A DNA stretch of 64,000 bases from Pomphorhynchus laevis. Taxonomy: Eukaryota; Acanthocephala; Palaeacanthocephala; Echinorhynchida; Pomphorhynchidae. The position numbers and the translations under genes were made by a program. The stretch is taken from NCBI GenBank assembly GCA_012934845.2, contig WNNJ02002562.1:1-64000 (forward strand). Reading direction: 5' to 3'. The notes under the pieces were generated by a model, which saw only the letters and a list, made by a program, of their open reading frames with translations, was not told the origin of the DNA and did not search any database. Below, piece by piece: positions 34,652 through 46,458 of the stretch. Each line of letters starts with the position of its first letter. Within the stretch, counting starts at the first letter, position 1.

Positions 34652-36040
34652 CAGCAATTTCTTGGAAAGAAAAAAAACAAATAATACACAAGATTTTTCC
34701 TGCAACTACTGGTATGGATGTCGGGTCGTGGATTAGTGCACGAATCAAACTACTCCAGGCATCACGATCCTGGACGACAGGCCAGAGTTCTCTTTCAGAT
34801 AGCCCAAGGTGGTCTTCGACCAGTTTCGAGATTTGATCTCTCCACATGTACCGAGGTATACCTCGAGGTCTCTTTCCAGAGAATCCGGCCTGGAAAACCG
34901 TCCGAGGAAGGCGATCCCTAGACATACTCAGAACGTGTCTTAGCCACCTCAACTGACTATCTTCGATGTTGAGAATCAGCGACTTTACTCCAAGTTTATC
35001 TCGGATGACCGAATTCCTAATCTTACCTCTAAGACTAAGACCGACCACAACGCGAAGAAACCTCATTTCAGTCGCCTGTATTTGAGATATTATCCTTTCG
35101 GTCATAACCGAAAGCTCATGACCATAAGTTAAGATAGGAACGACGATTGCGTGGTAAACCAAAAGCTTCGCCGTAAGACTCAACTTCCGCTTCACCACGA
35201 CATACATGTACAAAGAACGCATTGCTGCGTTAGCTGCACAAATCCGCTTGTCAATCTACTTAATGTTCCTGCCGTCCCTCGAGAACAATACCCCAAGATA
35301 CTTGAAATCCTCCACATAAGAAAAACCCTTTATCCGGATTAACATTGGCACCTGAATTGAGGACGAACACATAGAGATAGTCTTGGAGGTACTAATCAAC
35401 ATCCCTACCGATTGACATTCCATCGTAAATCGATATAGTAGGTATTGTAAGTCCTCAAGACAAAAAGCCAGCAAGACAACATCATCTGCAAAAATCAGAG
35501 ATGGTATTCTGATGGAATCGAACTGAAGTCCGACATTCGTCGGACCAGCCCGTCTCGAAATTTTGTCCATGTAAACAAGGAACAAAAGTGGAGACAAATG
35601 ACAACACTGAAGTAACCCAACACCTTATGGAAATGATTCAGACTTCCTACCTAGAACACGAACACAACTCATACTTTGTTTATACAGAGAAGCCACAGCT
35701 ACCAGAATATAGTGTGGTACTCGATACTCCCTTAGTACCTCCTACAACCTCTCTCGTTAAACTCGGTCGAACGACTTCTCCAAATCTATCAAGCACATGT
35801 AGACCGGTTGAGCGAACTCCAAGGACCGTTCAAGGATAGTTGAGAGAGTAAAGAGCTGATCCGTAGTTCCACGACCTGGACGAAAGCCGCATTGTTCCTC
35901 TTGCAACTGTACCTCAAATATAGGCATATCCTTAACTCAAGAATCCTAGCAAATAGCTTACCAGTTTGGCTAAGAAGAGTGGTGTCCCGATAATTAGAAC
36001 ACACTCTTTGGTCACCTTTATTAAAGATCGGTACCACCAC
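34652..36040 (-). pseudogene. Rex3-like reverse transcriptase
   Basis: VVPIFNKGDQRVCSNYRDT (36040), MSPLLFLVYMDKISRR and IPSLIFADDVVLLAF (catalytic FADD, about 35490), STSKTISMC and DFKYLGVLFSRDG. It ends with VVPILTYGHELSVMTERI, ATEMRFLRVVVGLSLR, SQLRWLRHVLSMSRDRLPR and GKRPRGIPRYMWRDQI (35222-34632). The C-terminal block is the strongest resemblance to Rex3. The region between 35840 and 35597 is in other frames. Confidence 0.85.
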
Positions 36041-36734
36041 CCCAGTTCGCCACTCACTAGGAACTTTACCCGACTACGAAGCAACGTTGAAGATATGTGC
36101 TAGCCACTTCATGCCAACAACGCCGAGAGCCTTTAAAGCTTCAGGTCGAATCTCGTCTACTCCAGAAGACTTGTCATTACGAAGTTTAACATTAACAGCA
36201 ATGACCTCTTCCAACGAGATGAGCTCTTCCGTTCATTCTGAAGGATCTACTTCTACAAGATAATGCATATCCATCGAAATAAGGAGACTCTTAAAATGCT
36301 CTTTCCAACAACCAAGAATTTCTTCAATGTCAGTTAGAATCGATCATCTCTTGTCATAGATAGTTTTAGAAGTTTTCTGCTTTCCAACACGAAGGTTCCT
36401 GATCGTCCTCCAGAACATCTTTGAAGCTGACCTATAATCAAGTTCTAAGTGCTCTATAAACTTTTTCCAAGCAGCCTTCTTCGCTTTAGTAACTGCTCAA
36501 ACTGAATCTCTCTTTGCTTTTCGGTACTTGTCTACAGCTTTCACTGATTTATCTGACAAAGTTGCATTATAAGCCAGCTTCTTCTGTTGAACGAAATCTC
36601 TAACTGTTGGTGTCTACCAAGCAGTTCGAGTATTTCATTCGCAACAACACCTAGGGCCTTCGAGCCACAACTTTTACAGTTGCTTTGACAAGTGAGGATC
36701 AGAACATCTCCCATTCCTGATCAATGCTCATCAC

Positions 36735-37716
36735 CTATTCTGGCAACAAATAGAAGTCTTCCCGGATGTAGCCAGAAAAACGTTCTTTGACAGAAACATC
36801 TGCTAGACGCTCACAGCACGCCCTCACACAACGTTTAGGTTTACCAGGCTTGTCTAGAATCCGGTCCTTCCATCGAAGTTTACTAACTACAAGGTAGTGA
36901 TCGGTTGACAGCTCAGCACCTCTCTTCACACGAGTGTTCAGGACATAACATCGCAGATCACATGAAACGATTACAAAATCGATCAATGACCTTTGACTGA
37001 GAGAATCTTGATGCAATGTGCATCTATGGATCTCCTTATGCTCAAACATTGTGTTGGTTATGCACAAATTGTTACGCGAGCAAAAGTGCAATAATTCAAC
37101 ACCACTCGTATTTAGATCCGAGAGTCCGTTCCTCCCCAACACTCCCTTCCAAGTGATACTGTCGCTACCAACACGAGCATTGAATTCACCTAATAGAACG
37201 AGCGAATCTCCAACAAGAGTACTATCAAGCAGAGCCTGAAGATCTTTCTCGAAGCTGCGTATTCCGAGATAATGTTGGGAGCATACGCACACACAACAGT
37301 TATCCCCTTTCCCTCTTCGACTAAAAGTATCAGAGTCGCTAGCGTGTCGTTCACTGAGTTAAACTCTTTACCACGAACGACAACCGGGGACTTGTAAGTA
37401 TCCTTACACCCGGTTGCCGTTGCTTTTCGTTGGTAACTCCCTAATAGTTCAAGGTCCAACCTTGATCCAAACGCTCAGTTCTAGTTCCAAAATAGTGAAG
37501 AGAAGTAACTTCGACTATTTTAAGACCGAAGCAAACCATCTCTCCAACTAATTCTCGTTCTTTCACTGACAGCGAGAATACATTCCACGTTTCTACATGA
37601 AGGCTAGTTCGCTTCGGATGTTGATGCCTCTTTCGCTGTCTCCGTACAACTGTCTGGTCACACGGTACCCGACAATGAAAACTCCTTTCAGTGGTGAGTT
37701 GACCATTGTTCTTCAA
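36735..37716 (-). pseudogene. Rex3-like endonuclease
   Basis: Overlapping frames give LHVETWNVFSLSVKERELV and GLKIVEVTSL (N-terminal EN strand; E and N of the AP-endonuclease fold), ITVVCAYAPN, LVLLGEFNARVGSD (GDFN-type metal/nucleophile loop, D replaced by E), SRNNLCITNTMFEHK, IHRCTLHQDS and STDHYLVVSKLRWK (SDH-type catalytic His). Two frame breaks. Confidence 0.8.
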
Positions 37717-37746
37717 CTCTGTATTGTTAGATAATTACTCTCACTT

Positions 37747-38780
37747 TATTGTAAGATAATCAAAATTAATACTGCTATAAAACACTATTTCAGTATTAAC
37801 TCCACAACAGAATTTTTAGAACACAAAAGGACTACATTTCAAAATATAAATACATACGATTTTAGTACGCTATATACAAATCTAGATTTAGTAGATATAA
37901 AAGAAACGTTAGTAAAATTAATTAATCTTATATTCGGAAAAAGAAATACATATATATGTTATAATAACTATAACGCCTATCTAACAAAAATCAAACCATC
38001 AAGTAAATATAAATATATGGATAAAATTGAATTAATAGAATCCTTAAATATTTTGATAAATCAAAATTATTTAAAGGTAGGGATATCTATATTTAGACAA
38101 GTAAAAGGTGTTCCAATGGGAAGTAATAGTAGCCCAATTATAGCTGACTTGTTTTTAAGCTTTATAGAATATGAATTTGTTCTTAACTGTTTAAAAAATA
38201 AATCTAAATTATATAAAGATATGACATATATGTTTCGATATATTGATGATATATTGTACTTAACTTCAACAATTTTTATTCAACAATTAAAAAAACTTTA
38301 TTTTTATAGTGAACTTTATACAAATTTAGATTTTTAGATATTAAAGAAGCGTTAGAAAAATTAAATAATTCTAGGATATATATAATAATAACTATAACCC
38401 CTATATAACAAACATTAAACCATCAAATAAATACAAATATATAAATAAAATTAAATTAATAGAAACTTTAAATATTTTGATAAATCAAAATTATTTACAA
38501 GTAGGGATATCTACATTTAGACAAATAATAGTTGTACAAATGGAAGGTAATAAATAGTAGCTCAATTATAGTTGACTTAATTTTAAGCTTTATAGAATAT
38601 GAATTTGTTCATAAATGTTCAAAATATTTTAAAATCTTCTATATTAGTTATTAATTATTTATAATTATTTAATTATTTATTATCTAATTTTTAAAATTTT
38701 ATTTAGCATTATTTTTTAATTTATAAATAATTTAAAATACGTAGACTCAGTTACCTGATCTTATTTATAAAGCTTATGAT
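37747..38780 (+). mobile_element. PLE-C continuation, with tandemly repeated RT segment
   Basis: RT motif A (TYDFSTLYTNL, 37855), motif B (VKGVPMGSNSSPI, 38103) and FRYIDDILYL (38235) match PLE-C at 25 kb. From about 38300 the RT begins again: tttatacaaatttagatttttag... repeats 37870 onward through motif B (38520-38570) and LSFIEYEFVHKC. The tail ends with tacgtagactcagttacctg (38738). So two successive RT cores, the second more decayed, precede one tail. Confidence 0.75.
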
Positions 38781-39705
38781 TTCATCCACTGATTTTAGGG
38801 GTTTTTTAAATGCTTTTTCCAGTATTCAAGTACATCTTTAGTGTTAGTCGGCTTTCAATGTCTCTGGAAGCCAATTGCGCTATCTCTATGTTGTTCAGAT
38901 TTTGTTAACAGCCTCTACCAACTTATTTTACAAAGTTATCTTGTAAGCCAACCTCTACTGTCAGATGACCTATCTCACTGCTAGAGTCCACCAAGCAGTT
39001 CGAAGATTTAATCAACGACGAGCACTTAGAGCTTTCAAATTATAATTTTTCATAATCGCTTCGACAACTGAGGTTCTGAACTCGGCCGTTCTTGTTTTAA
39101 ATTCTTTACCTATTCAGGTAATCGAGCAATTTCATCTTGGTTGTAATTTTTAAAACATCACTCAATGGATAAATTTGTCAGTTATTCTTATCATACCATA
39201 ACACAACGCTAAAGATTACCCGGTCCATCTGACAATCTCTCCTGCCAACGAATTTTATTCACAACAAGGTAATAATTATTTGTTAGTTCCACCACTCTCT
39301 TCACATGATATCTCAGAACATAATGTAACAGATCAGATGATACGATTACAAAATCGATCATTGATATTTGATTTAATGTATCTTTGTGCCTAGTGCATCG
39401 ATTAATTACTTTATGTTCGAAAATTGTTTTCGTTATCAACATGTTGTTATGGGAACATGGAGTAGTAAATCAATAACACTTATATTCAGATTAGGAAGTC
39501 TGTTTTCCCAACACTCTTCTTTATATCACAATCGTTACAAACATGATCATTAACGTCACCAAGTAAAACGAAATAATTCCACAAAGAGTATTATCAAGTA
39601 CAAAGTGGAGAATGTTCATTAAAGCTGCATATTTTGAGGAGATGTTGGGAGCATATGCTTACACTAAAATTAACCTTTTTCAACTTTAATATCCATTTAG
39701 TGATA
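38781..39705 (-). mobile_element. Old Rex3-like LINE fragment
   Basis: 39442-39209 encodes TKTIFEHKVINRCTRHKDT and SMIDFVIVSSDLLHYVL, VNKIRWQERLSDGPG, the same endonuclease block as at 37100-36800 but much more diverged. Flanking text (e.g. 38985 caccaagcagttcgaag, compare 36617) extends the match. It is a separate older insertion in intron 1. Confidence 0.7.
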
Positions 39706-40019
39706 TACCTTAAGGAATATTACGAAGTAATTCCCTATATCTCGAAGTAATTCGATATAGGTGAGTGTTTGTTTTTGGAAGCCTGAATAGTAAATGCATC
39801 AATCTCGAGAATATGCTGAAGTTGCCAGGTGGACAACAGTTTAATTTATTTAATCGTATTCGTTTTATGGAATGGTGTTCTTCATAGAGAACGACACTTT
39901 TATTAATTATGTTAAATATAATATTCAAATATATGTGTCGATAAAAGAGTTATTGATGATGCATATATATAAATAACAAATCATTTTTATTAGCAATCAT
40001 ACTGTATCTTAACTTTAAG

Positions 40020-40082
40020 TCAAGCAGACGCCACCGTACCAATATCAAGCAAACCCATCTGTACCGCCCTACTTCCAGTCAG
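40020..40082 (+). CDS. Exon 2: 63-nt repeat exon, copy 1
   Basis: Acceptor aactttaag, donor gtaagt. After two split-codon bases it reads KQTPPYQYQANPSVPPYFQS, 20 residues plus a split codon, phase 1-1. Part of a tandem array in which exon and flanking intron repeat together with a period of about 131 bp. Confidence 0.75.
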
Positions 40083-40150
40083 GTAAGTTAGTGTATTAAT
40101 AACCAATACACTTTATAATTAATTATATTTTATTAAATTATACTTTTAAG

Positions 40151-40213
40151 TCAAGCCGACGCCAGTACATCAATATCGAGCAAATCCGTTAGCGCCCCCA
40201 TTCTTCCAGTCGG
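40151..40213 (+). CDS. Exon 3: 63-nt repeat exon, copy 2
   Basis: Acceptor acttttaag, donor gtaagt. Reads KPTPVHQYRANPLAPPFFQS. Same length and phase as copy 1; substitutions are spread over all codon positions but the frame stays open. Confidence 0.75.
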
Positions 40214-40281
40214 GTAAGTTAGTGTATTAATAACTATAATTCTGTGTTATTAATTATATTGTATTGAATTACACATTCAAG

Positions 40282-40344
40282 TCAAGCCGATGCCGATGCC
40301 TTTATATCAACCAAACCCGTTTACGCCCCAATACTTCCAGCCAG
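40282..40344 (+). CDS. Exon 4: 63-nt repeat exon, copy 3
   Basis: Acceptor acattcaag, donor gtaagc. Reads KPMPMPLYQPNPFTPQYFQP. Same length and phase as its neighbours. Confidence 0.75.
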
Positions 40345-40410
40345 GTAAGCTAGTGCATTAATAACCAATATTCTTTGTTATTAATTGCTGTATTGAATTA
40401 CACATTTAAG

Positions 40411-40473
40411 GTCCTCCAATGCCAATGCAACAATATCAAGCAAACCCGTCTATATCGCCCTACGTCCAGTCTG
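40411..40473 (+). CDS. Exon 5: 63-nt repeat exon, copy 4
   Basis: Acceptor acatttaag, donor gtaatt. Reads PPMPMQQYQANPSISPYVQS, preceded by a Gly split codon. Last unit of the array; downstream intron sequence no longer follows the repeat. Confidence 0.75.
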
Positions 40474-41065
40474 GTAATTTACTTTCTTGATAAAATGGTT
40501 TAATTTTTTGAACTGTTTGAATGAAGAGGACACTGCGTGTTAAAAGCTTGTAATAATAAAGAAAACTTTTTTACATAATGTCTATAAAACCATCATTAAC
40601 TAATTTGAAGAAAGACATGAATTCAAGTTTACAAAATAATAAAATATTTTAAATAATAAAATACTTATATTCAAAGTTTATATTAATTGTTGTCAAAGTG
40701 ACTTGTTTAGTAGATTACAAGTTAATTACCTGCAGGTGATCTTTCATAAGTATATAGATGGGAATTTTAAAATATCTTTGACGCTTTCTTTATTAAGCAT
40801 AATCAGACAAGTCTTCGTTTTCATTGATGAATTTCTCTGCAATATTAAACGCTTATTCCATTAAATACTCAGTTTTATAATTAATTATGCAAAACTTCCG
40901 AGTATTTATATCACAAAAATATAGAACACTGTAGACTACTATGACTTACTTTTATTAATAGAAATGTTCTATATCCACCTCGATTTGTAAAAATTCAAAT
41001 TACATTTTGGATATGCAATATTAGCTAGCTATTAATTGATTATCATTACTCATTTAACATAAAAG

Positions 41066-41134
41066 TGTTGCCAACTTTTTAATAACAATATTATCCACAG
41101 TCGTATTTCTCACCACACTATTTGCAGCAAAATG
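41066..41134 (+). pseudogene. Probable dead exon of the secreted-protein gene
   Basis: With acceptor aaaag (41061-41065) and donor gtaagc (41135), the interval is 69 nt and phase 1-1 like the other exons. Its second part reads QYYPQSYFSPHYLQQN, very like the repeat exons (PPYFQS). Two stop codons (TAA TAA, near 41080) lie in its first part. Use of the closer acceptor ccacag at 41100 would avoid the stops but break the phase. I read it as an exon lost by mutation, or one used only through an alternative acceptor. Confidence 0.4.
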
Positions 41135-41506
41135 GTAAGCTTGGAGGTAACTTTTATTAAATGTACGAGAAGATTTCCTAGCTTAGAATTTCGCATACAG
41201 ATTTTTTAGTTTTAATTTTAACGCATTAACGCATCTCCGTCTTTTTCCTACAACGCCTGAGTGCCATAGTGCAGCCAATAAATCCAGTGGCCGTTCTGGA
41301 GGCAGCTGACGATAAATCGAGCCCGCATTTTTTGATTGATTTTATACGTTTAAAATATATATTCAATTTTAACTAATGAATTCAGTTGCACATTTTAATT
41401 TCAAATAATGCTTATTGAATGCACTATTGTAAAACAAATGATACAATTGATCCAGAAATAGCTTGTAACATACTATTATTCAGAATTGTTTTAAAAATGT
41501 GTTAAG

Positions 41507-41569
41507 ATAATATGCCTACATTAAATGCTGGTCAATCACAATTTTATCCGACGTACGATTTTCAATTAG
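41507..41569 (+). CDS. Exon 6: 63-nt exon
   Basis: Acceptor tgttaag, donor gtatgt. Reads NMPTLNAGQSQFYPTYDFQL after a split codon, phase 1-1. Same length as the array exons and similar Pro/Tyr/Gln content, so probably an older duplicate. Confidence 0.7.
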
Positions 41570-42159
41570 GTATGTTAACGTATTACTAAATATGATGATA
41601 GCATGTATCATGCAATAATTTAATTTCTCAAGATTAAATGTTATTGGCATTGTTTAATCGAGACATTATCAGTCTCGATTTTGGCTAATATTTTTCTCCT
41701 TCTCACTAGTATTTGGTGCATTCAATACATGTGTTTTTTAATTTAATTCTATTTTTTAAAGCTGTTCTTATATTTATTTAAATAAAATTGGAAAGCAAAG
41801 GTGAGCATTCCTATTAATACAAAATTATAAATTTGATATTTTGATGGCAACTGCTGTTTATAAGAGAAGTCAATATTTAAGACGACGAAATTCATAAAAT
41901 AGCTTAATTTTGCTTTCCTTGATTTAATTTTATTTTTATAGAAATTTAAGTAATCCAATTTGTTATTTGATATAAATTTAAACATTTTGCATTAACAAGA
42001 TATTTCCGCTTTGCTTTCTCAGTTCAAATCATTAAATACAAATGTAAATAAATAAAGAATTTCTTAAAAAATACACAACTTATAACTATCTAGAAAAAAC
42101 AACAGAAAAACAGAGGACAAGGAACGAATCATTGTCTGTATCACGACTTTATCTTCTGT

Positions 42160-43105
42160 CTCCTGCTTCGCCTTAAGCCTTACGGCCTCAATTCCAGTGG
42201 GATCTGAGCCCCCAGCCGCACCAGCGCTCCGCCTTCAGACTGAACCATTTGGGGTTTCTAAGCCCCTTAAGAGTCCAGTTGAAGCGGACTATAGTGTGTA
42301 ATCTCGAGATAAGGAGCTTGAGAAACCTCAATCTTTGCTCTGGGGGACGTGCTCTAGAGAAGAAGACTAATCCCGAGATAGCACAAGTACCCTAAAGGCG
42401 TACTTGGGTTTTCCAATTTAATGACAGATACTGTTTCCGTTTCAGGGCCCACCTAGCTCTCTTCAGGATATGTTTGAGTCTATCTACGTCAGCTTTCGCA
42501 AATCAGGTTACCGTAATGGCGAACTCCACATATGTTACTGGACTCGTGAAGGTGGGGAGGGATTGAGACAGCAAAATTGAGAAGAGAGCAGAAAGTGCTA
42601 ATCTCTTAAGATTTTCTTCGTGGCAGGGGCGCCATGAAACACGACAACATGAGATTTTTCGGTGTTCAAAGTAAGATTAGAAGGGGGTAGCTGGTCTGTT
42701 AATCTTAAAAAGAAATGACTGATGTCCGAAACTACATCTTTGCACATGCGTCCAGAGAATAGAGCTGTGATATCATCAGCATATACCACAATATGTTGAT
42801 CACGTTTTAATGCCTTGAATAGAACAATGGAGGCATCAAAATATAGGATAGAAGAAAGTGGGGAGCCTTGAGGCACACCTGTAATAGGGTAGAACTGACG
42901 TGCATCATAATCATCTTCATAGAAGAACCGTTTTGTATACAGAAATATTTCCACCCTGTTAACAATTCTCGCAGACAACCCGAGAGACCTGAGAGAAGAG
43001 ATAACAAAGGGAATATAAATAAGGTCAAATTCAGCAGAAAAATCAAGGAAAACAGCCACCGCAAGTGGATGACTGTTATCCTGACAAACTGATGCACTTC
43101 ACAAA
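42160..43105 (-). mobile_element. LINE-J 3' part (second minus-strand copy)
   Basis: Minus strand encodes MAVFLDFSAEFDLIYIPFVI (RT motif A, 43059), FYPITGVPQGSPLSS, HIVVYADDITALFSG (catalytic YADD, 42780) and LNTEKSHVVVFHGAPATKK, then the family 3' tail to about 42165. It matches 17560-18470 closely and contains an open frame of 153 codons. 5'-truncated; located in the intron after exon 6. Confidence 0.85.
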
Positions 43106-44345
43106 TTGCGAATTATACATGGTTATATGATCAAGTTTTATAATGAGAATAATGTAATAGCTTCTGAGCAACATGGTTTCCGTAAGGGTTATTCGACAGT
43201 TATCAATCTACTCGCATCCCATCTTGATTGGTCAGCTAATAAAGCCGTATCCATTGCTACTGACATCACATTCTACGATTTTTCTAAGGCATTTGACAGA
43301 GTAGACCATAGATTCCTCCTAAATAAACTAGAGAAAAGTGGCATTCCATTTTTGCTTGTTAGATGGATTGAATCGTTTTTAAGCAATCGTAGTTATTGTG
43401 TGTAAGTCGATAATTTTGACTCTTCTTCGCGGCCATGCAATACAGGGTTCAGTATTGGGTCCATTGTTATTTAGTGTCTAAATCAACGATCTCCCGGAAT
43501 TTATTAATTCTCGGATGCTTTTATATGCAGACGATTATAAAATCTGGAGGGCAATTCGTTCGCCCAGTGATATAGTTATACTGCAACGGGATATCGATGA
43601 AGTCGAAAATTGGGCTCTGCTCAACAGGTTGATCGTCAATATATCAAAATGCAAACATTTACGTGTTTGTCGAGGAAATGCTCAATCTTCAGTTAATTAT
43701 AGCTTCAAAGCATTGATATAGAACGAGTGAACAAATATAAGGACTTGGGAGTGTGGATAAACAGTGACTTGCGTACCGTCACACATACAGAACATGCTTG
43801 TTCAAATGCGTTGGAAATAATCGGTCTACTTCGACGCACTTCCATTACACTCAATCAATTTGCTCTACGTCCGCTAATCTTTGCTCATGTGTTGAGCCGT
43901 CTTCTATATGCTGCGCCGTGTGTGTATCCCCAAAATTCAGAGAGGGTACTTCATAGAGCTACCAAGATAGCACCGCAGCTAAAAGTTTTGTCGTACCCTG
44001 ATCGATTAAAAGCACTTAGACTTGAGACTGTCACGTGGACCCGCCGGTATATCGATATGAGTATGATCTGGCAAATTCTTAATGAATCGGATCATCCACT
44101 TCGAGATTGCCTTCATTTGCGCTCATCCAATATCCTTCGAGGCCATGATTTAACCCTGCGACGTGAAAGGATAAGAAAATCACGAGCTGTTCAATTTGAT
44201 CGGCGAGTTGTATCTCTGTGGAATAGGCTTGGAGAGTCAACAGTGTGCAGTAGCAATATCAACGAATTCAAAAAGAAATTACGGATTGAGGATGCCATGG
44301 AGAAAGCTGCTTTTCTGTATTTGTGATACTTTTATATTTTCTTTT
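43090..44345 (+). mobile_element. CR1-like LINE, RT and 3' end
   Basis: Abuts the LINE-J copy. IASEQHGFRKGYSTVINLLA, TFYDFSKAFDRVDHRFLLNK (motif A), then in other frames GSVLG-type sequence and LLYADDYKIW (catalytic YADD, 43515), WALLNRLIVNISKCK, YKDLGVWINSDL (43740), and a long open 3' part to 44326 with SRLLYAAPCVYPQNS, RRYIDMSMIWQILNES and RVVSLWNRLGESTVCS. 5'-truncated, three to four breaks. Confidence 0.85.
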
Positions 44346-44499
44346 TTTCTGCAGTGAACCAGCCAATTAAGTCATGCTTTTATGTGATGTTGAAACATTA
44401 ATAATAATTGATGTTAGTATGATAAATATCATATTCGCTTTCGTCATTAGGATGTGCACTTCATGGAAACCGAAATCATGGAAACCTGCGTATCTTGAC

Positions 44500-44700
44500 G
44501 CCTTAAGTTTTTAGTTATTCTCACTCTTCCTTTTGGAAGATATTCAAGAAGTTTGTTAGCTGTAAATAGAGGGCATCGGTTGGATTGGTAACATAGGCCT
44601 TCATAAAAGTTGTGGAAGAATCACTATTTTTATAAAATTATGAAGCCACTTCTTCCCAAATTATCTCTACCTTAGGCGGTTTCAAAAGTATGGACCACCT
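44500..44700 (+). mobile_element. Short LINE-J fragment
   Basis: tggaagatattcaagaag ... gttgtggaagaatcactatt resembles 17010-17140 (gaagatattcaagaaag ... ttttggaagagtcactatt). Old internal fragment. Confidence 0.55.
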
Positions 44701-44885
44701 GAATATTAATAAAATCAATATTACAATTTTTATTTAGTGTAACTGATGATAATTGTATTATTATATTACTAATTATCTCAAATGCCCTCGAGTTAAATTA
44801 GCTAATCTATTTTCATACTATCAAATTGTTATTTTTATCGAACACTTGTTACAGTATTAACAACTATATATATTCTTTTTTATAG

Positions 44886-44978
44886 CTAATGCTAATTACA
44901 GACCATATCGTGACATGTATTATCCTGCAGGCTTGATAAATCCTTTCATTAACCAATATGCCATGCCTACTTATCCAG
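44886..44978 (+). CDS. Exon 7: 93-nt exon
   Basis: Acceptor ttttttatag, donor gtttca. Reads NANYRPYRDMYYPAGLINPF then INQYAMPTYP, phase 1-1, rich in Tyr, Pro and Asn like the rest of the protein. The donor (gtttca) is weaker than the others. Confidence 0.65.
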
Positions 44979-45309
44979 GTTTCAATGCTTACAATCATAT
45001 TTTTTACATATAATTATGAATACTGTAGTATGTGATGTATTATATGATGTACTAAAGTAATATATGTACTGAAGTAATATATGATGTACTATAAATAGTG
45101 TTATAAGATTATATAAAATCTTATAACAATTATTTATTATTTATAATTTATGAATAAATAATATTTTTTGAATAAAATACATATGTGTAGTCATTATGAT
45201 TGAATGTCAGTTAGCTATAGAAAATTAAACGTTTAAATAAAAGTTTGTATTTCACTCTCTCTACTAATAAAAAACAGAAGAATTTTATAGTCTAGTACTT
45301 TAAGAATAG

Positions 45310-45540
45310 ATTATTAAGTTTACGTTAACTGCTATGTTATTGGATTTCCGCTTCGTTACCTTAACCCAATATGGTGGTGAGGTCAAATGCGTGATAATGA
45401 TGCATTTCTCTGATGTCGTCTTCAAGAGTAATATTGTTTTTTATGTACGTCATGTTGTTTGTTGTATATTCAAAAGACTAAATTTTTATCGATCACATCG
45501 CATTATTTTAAATAATGATTGATATTTTGCCGTTGTTGGA
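45310..45540 (-). mobile_element. Decayed PLE-C tail fragment
   Basis: aactgctatgttattggatttccg and gatgcatttctctgatg correspond, worn, to the PLE-C hairpin region in reverse (compare 34100-34190). Lies in the intron before exon 8. Confidence 0.45.
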
Positions 45541-46416
45541 ATATGTACGAATTTATCGCAATATGTACGGATTCTGTATACTTGCAGATTCCTCGATAGC
45601 AATTTGAAATCGCAAGACATTTTAACTATCTTCATTTCCTACAACAGTATTTGTACAAAATGACATAGTCGGATGATACGTTCGAAAAATAATATTTCAA
45701 TATTTCGCATGTTTCCATATTTAGTTTCAAAAGTGAGTTATATCTTCAGCATATCTTTATTTAAATAGCATTAAAACAGACTTTTTATCAATTTATCAAA
45801 CCGTCTGTTTGCATTATGTATATAAACTAAATAATTACATGAAACACGGAATATTGTAAAATGGATTTTAATTTTAATTCGGTATAAAATAAAAATTCAG
45901 AATCAAATTTATAATTAAATATATAATTTAAATATTAAATTTTTTTATTAATATTTTAATCTTTAGTAATGCTTTTTAAAAATCAATGAATTTATGATTG
46001 AATTCATTTAAAAAAAATTAGGATATCCAAGAAGAGTTTAATCTCGCTAATCAAATCGATTTTATTAATGAAAAATAACTCTTAAGCTAAGTCGTCTGGA
46101 ATGAAAGTGGTGGTATAGATTATTTGTCAACTTTGCTTATGCTTGTATTTCTTAAACAAATTCAGTATAAATGTTAAATTCTTAGACCGATTAGAAATAT
46201 GTAATAATCAAAATACTTGCTAATTTTATTTTTACACGCAAACTGCCATAATTTTTTATTATATATTTTTTTAACAGCTACAAAATGTGTTCGTTTTTAA
46301 TTCTATCAGTTTTTTCTCTAATCTATTTATGAAATTTATTTGTACTTAGTCTACGGTAATACTACAATTTGCTTTCTCTTGCGTCTTATTGATATATAAA
46401 TAATTTTGCATTTTAG

Positions 46417-46458
46417 GATATATTATGCCCCAATGTCAAAAGAATATAAATACTATTT
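46417..46458 (+). CDS. Exon 8: 42-nt exon
   Basis: Acceptor tgcattttag, donor gtaagt. Reads YIMPQCQKNINTI after a Gly split codon, phase 1-1. First Cys of the mature protein. Confidence 0.65.

Larger units (their letters stand above)
34639..37759 (-). mobile_element. Rex3-like (RTE clade) LINE nested in PLE-C, 13-bp target duplication
   Basis: TATTGTAAGATAA stands at 34639-34651 and 37747-37759, bounding an insert of about 3.1 kb on the minus strand. It has an AP endonuclease (37716-36735) and RT (36040-34632 region). Length and the presence of both domains suggest a nearly full-length copy. It has several frame breaks but keeps long open pieces. Motifs resemble the Rex3 elements known from fish. 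Confidence 0.88.

Noticed and set aside
40020-40473. CRISPR-like or satellite interpretation of the regular 131-bp repeats
   Set aside because: The window is eukaryotic. Conservation is greatest over a 63-nt open segment with splice signals, so duplicated exons explain it better.
40994-41134. Hydrophobic frame before 41134 as a second signal peptide exon
   Set aside because: The hydrophobic reading lacks an ATG, runs into TAA right after the donor, and is out of phase with the following exon.
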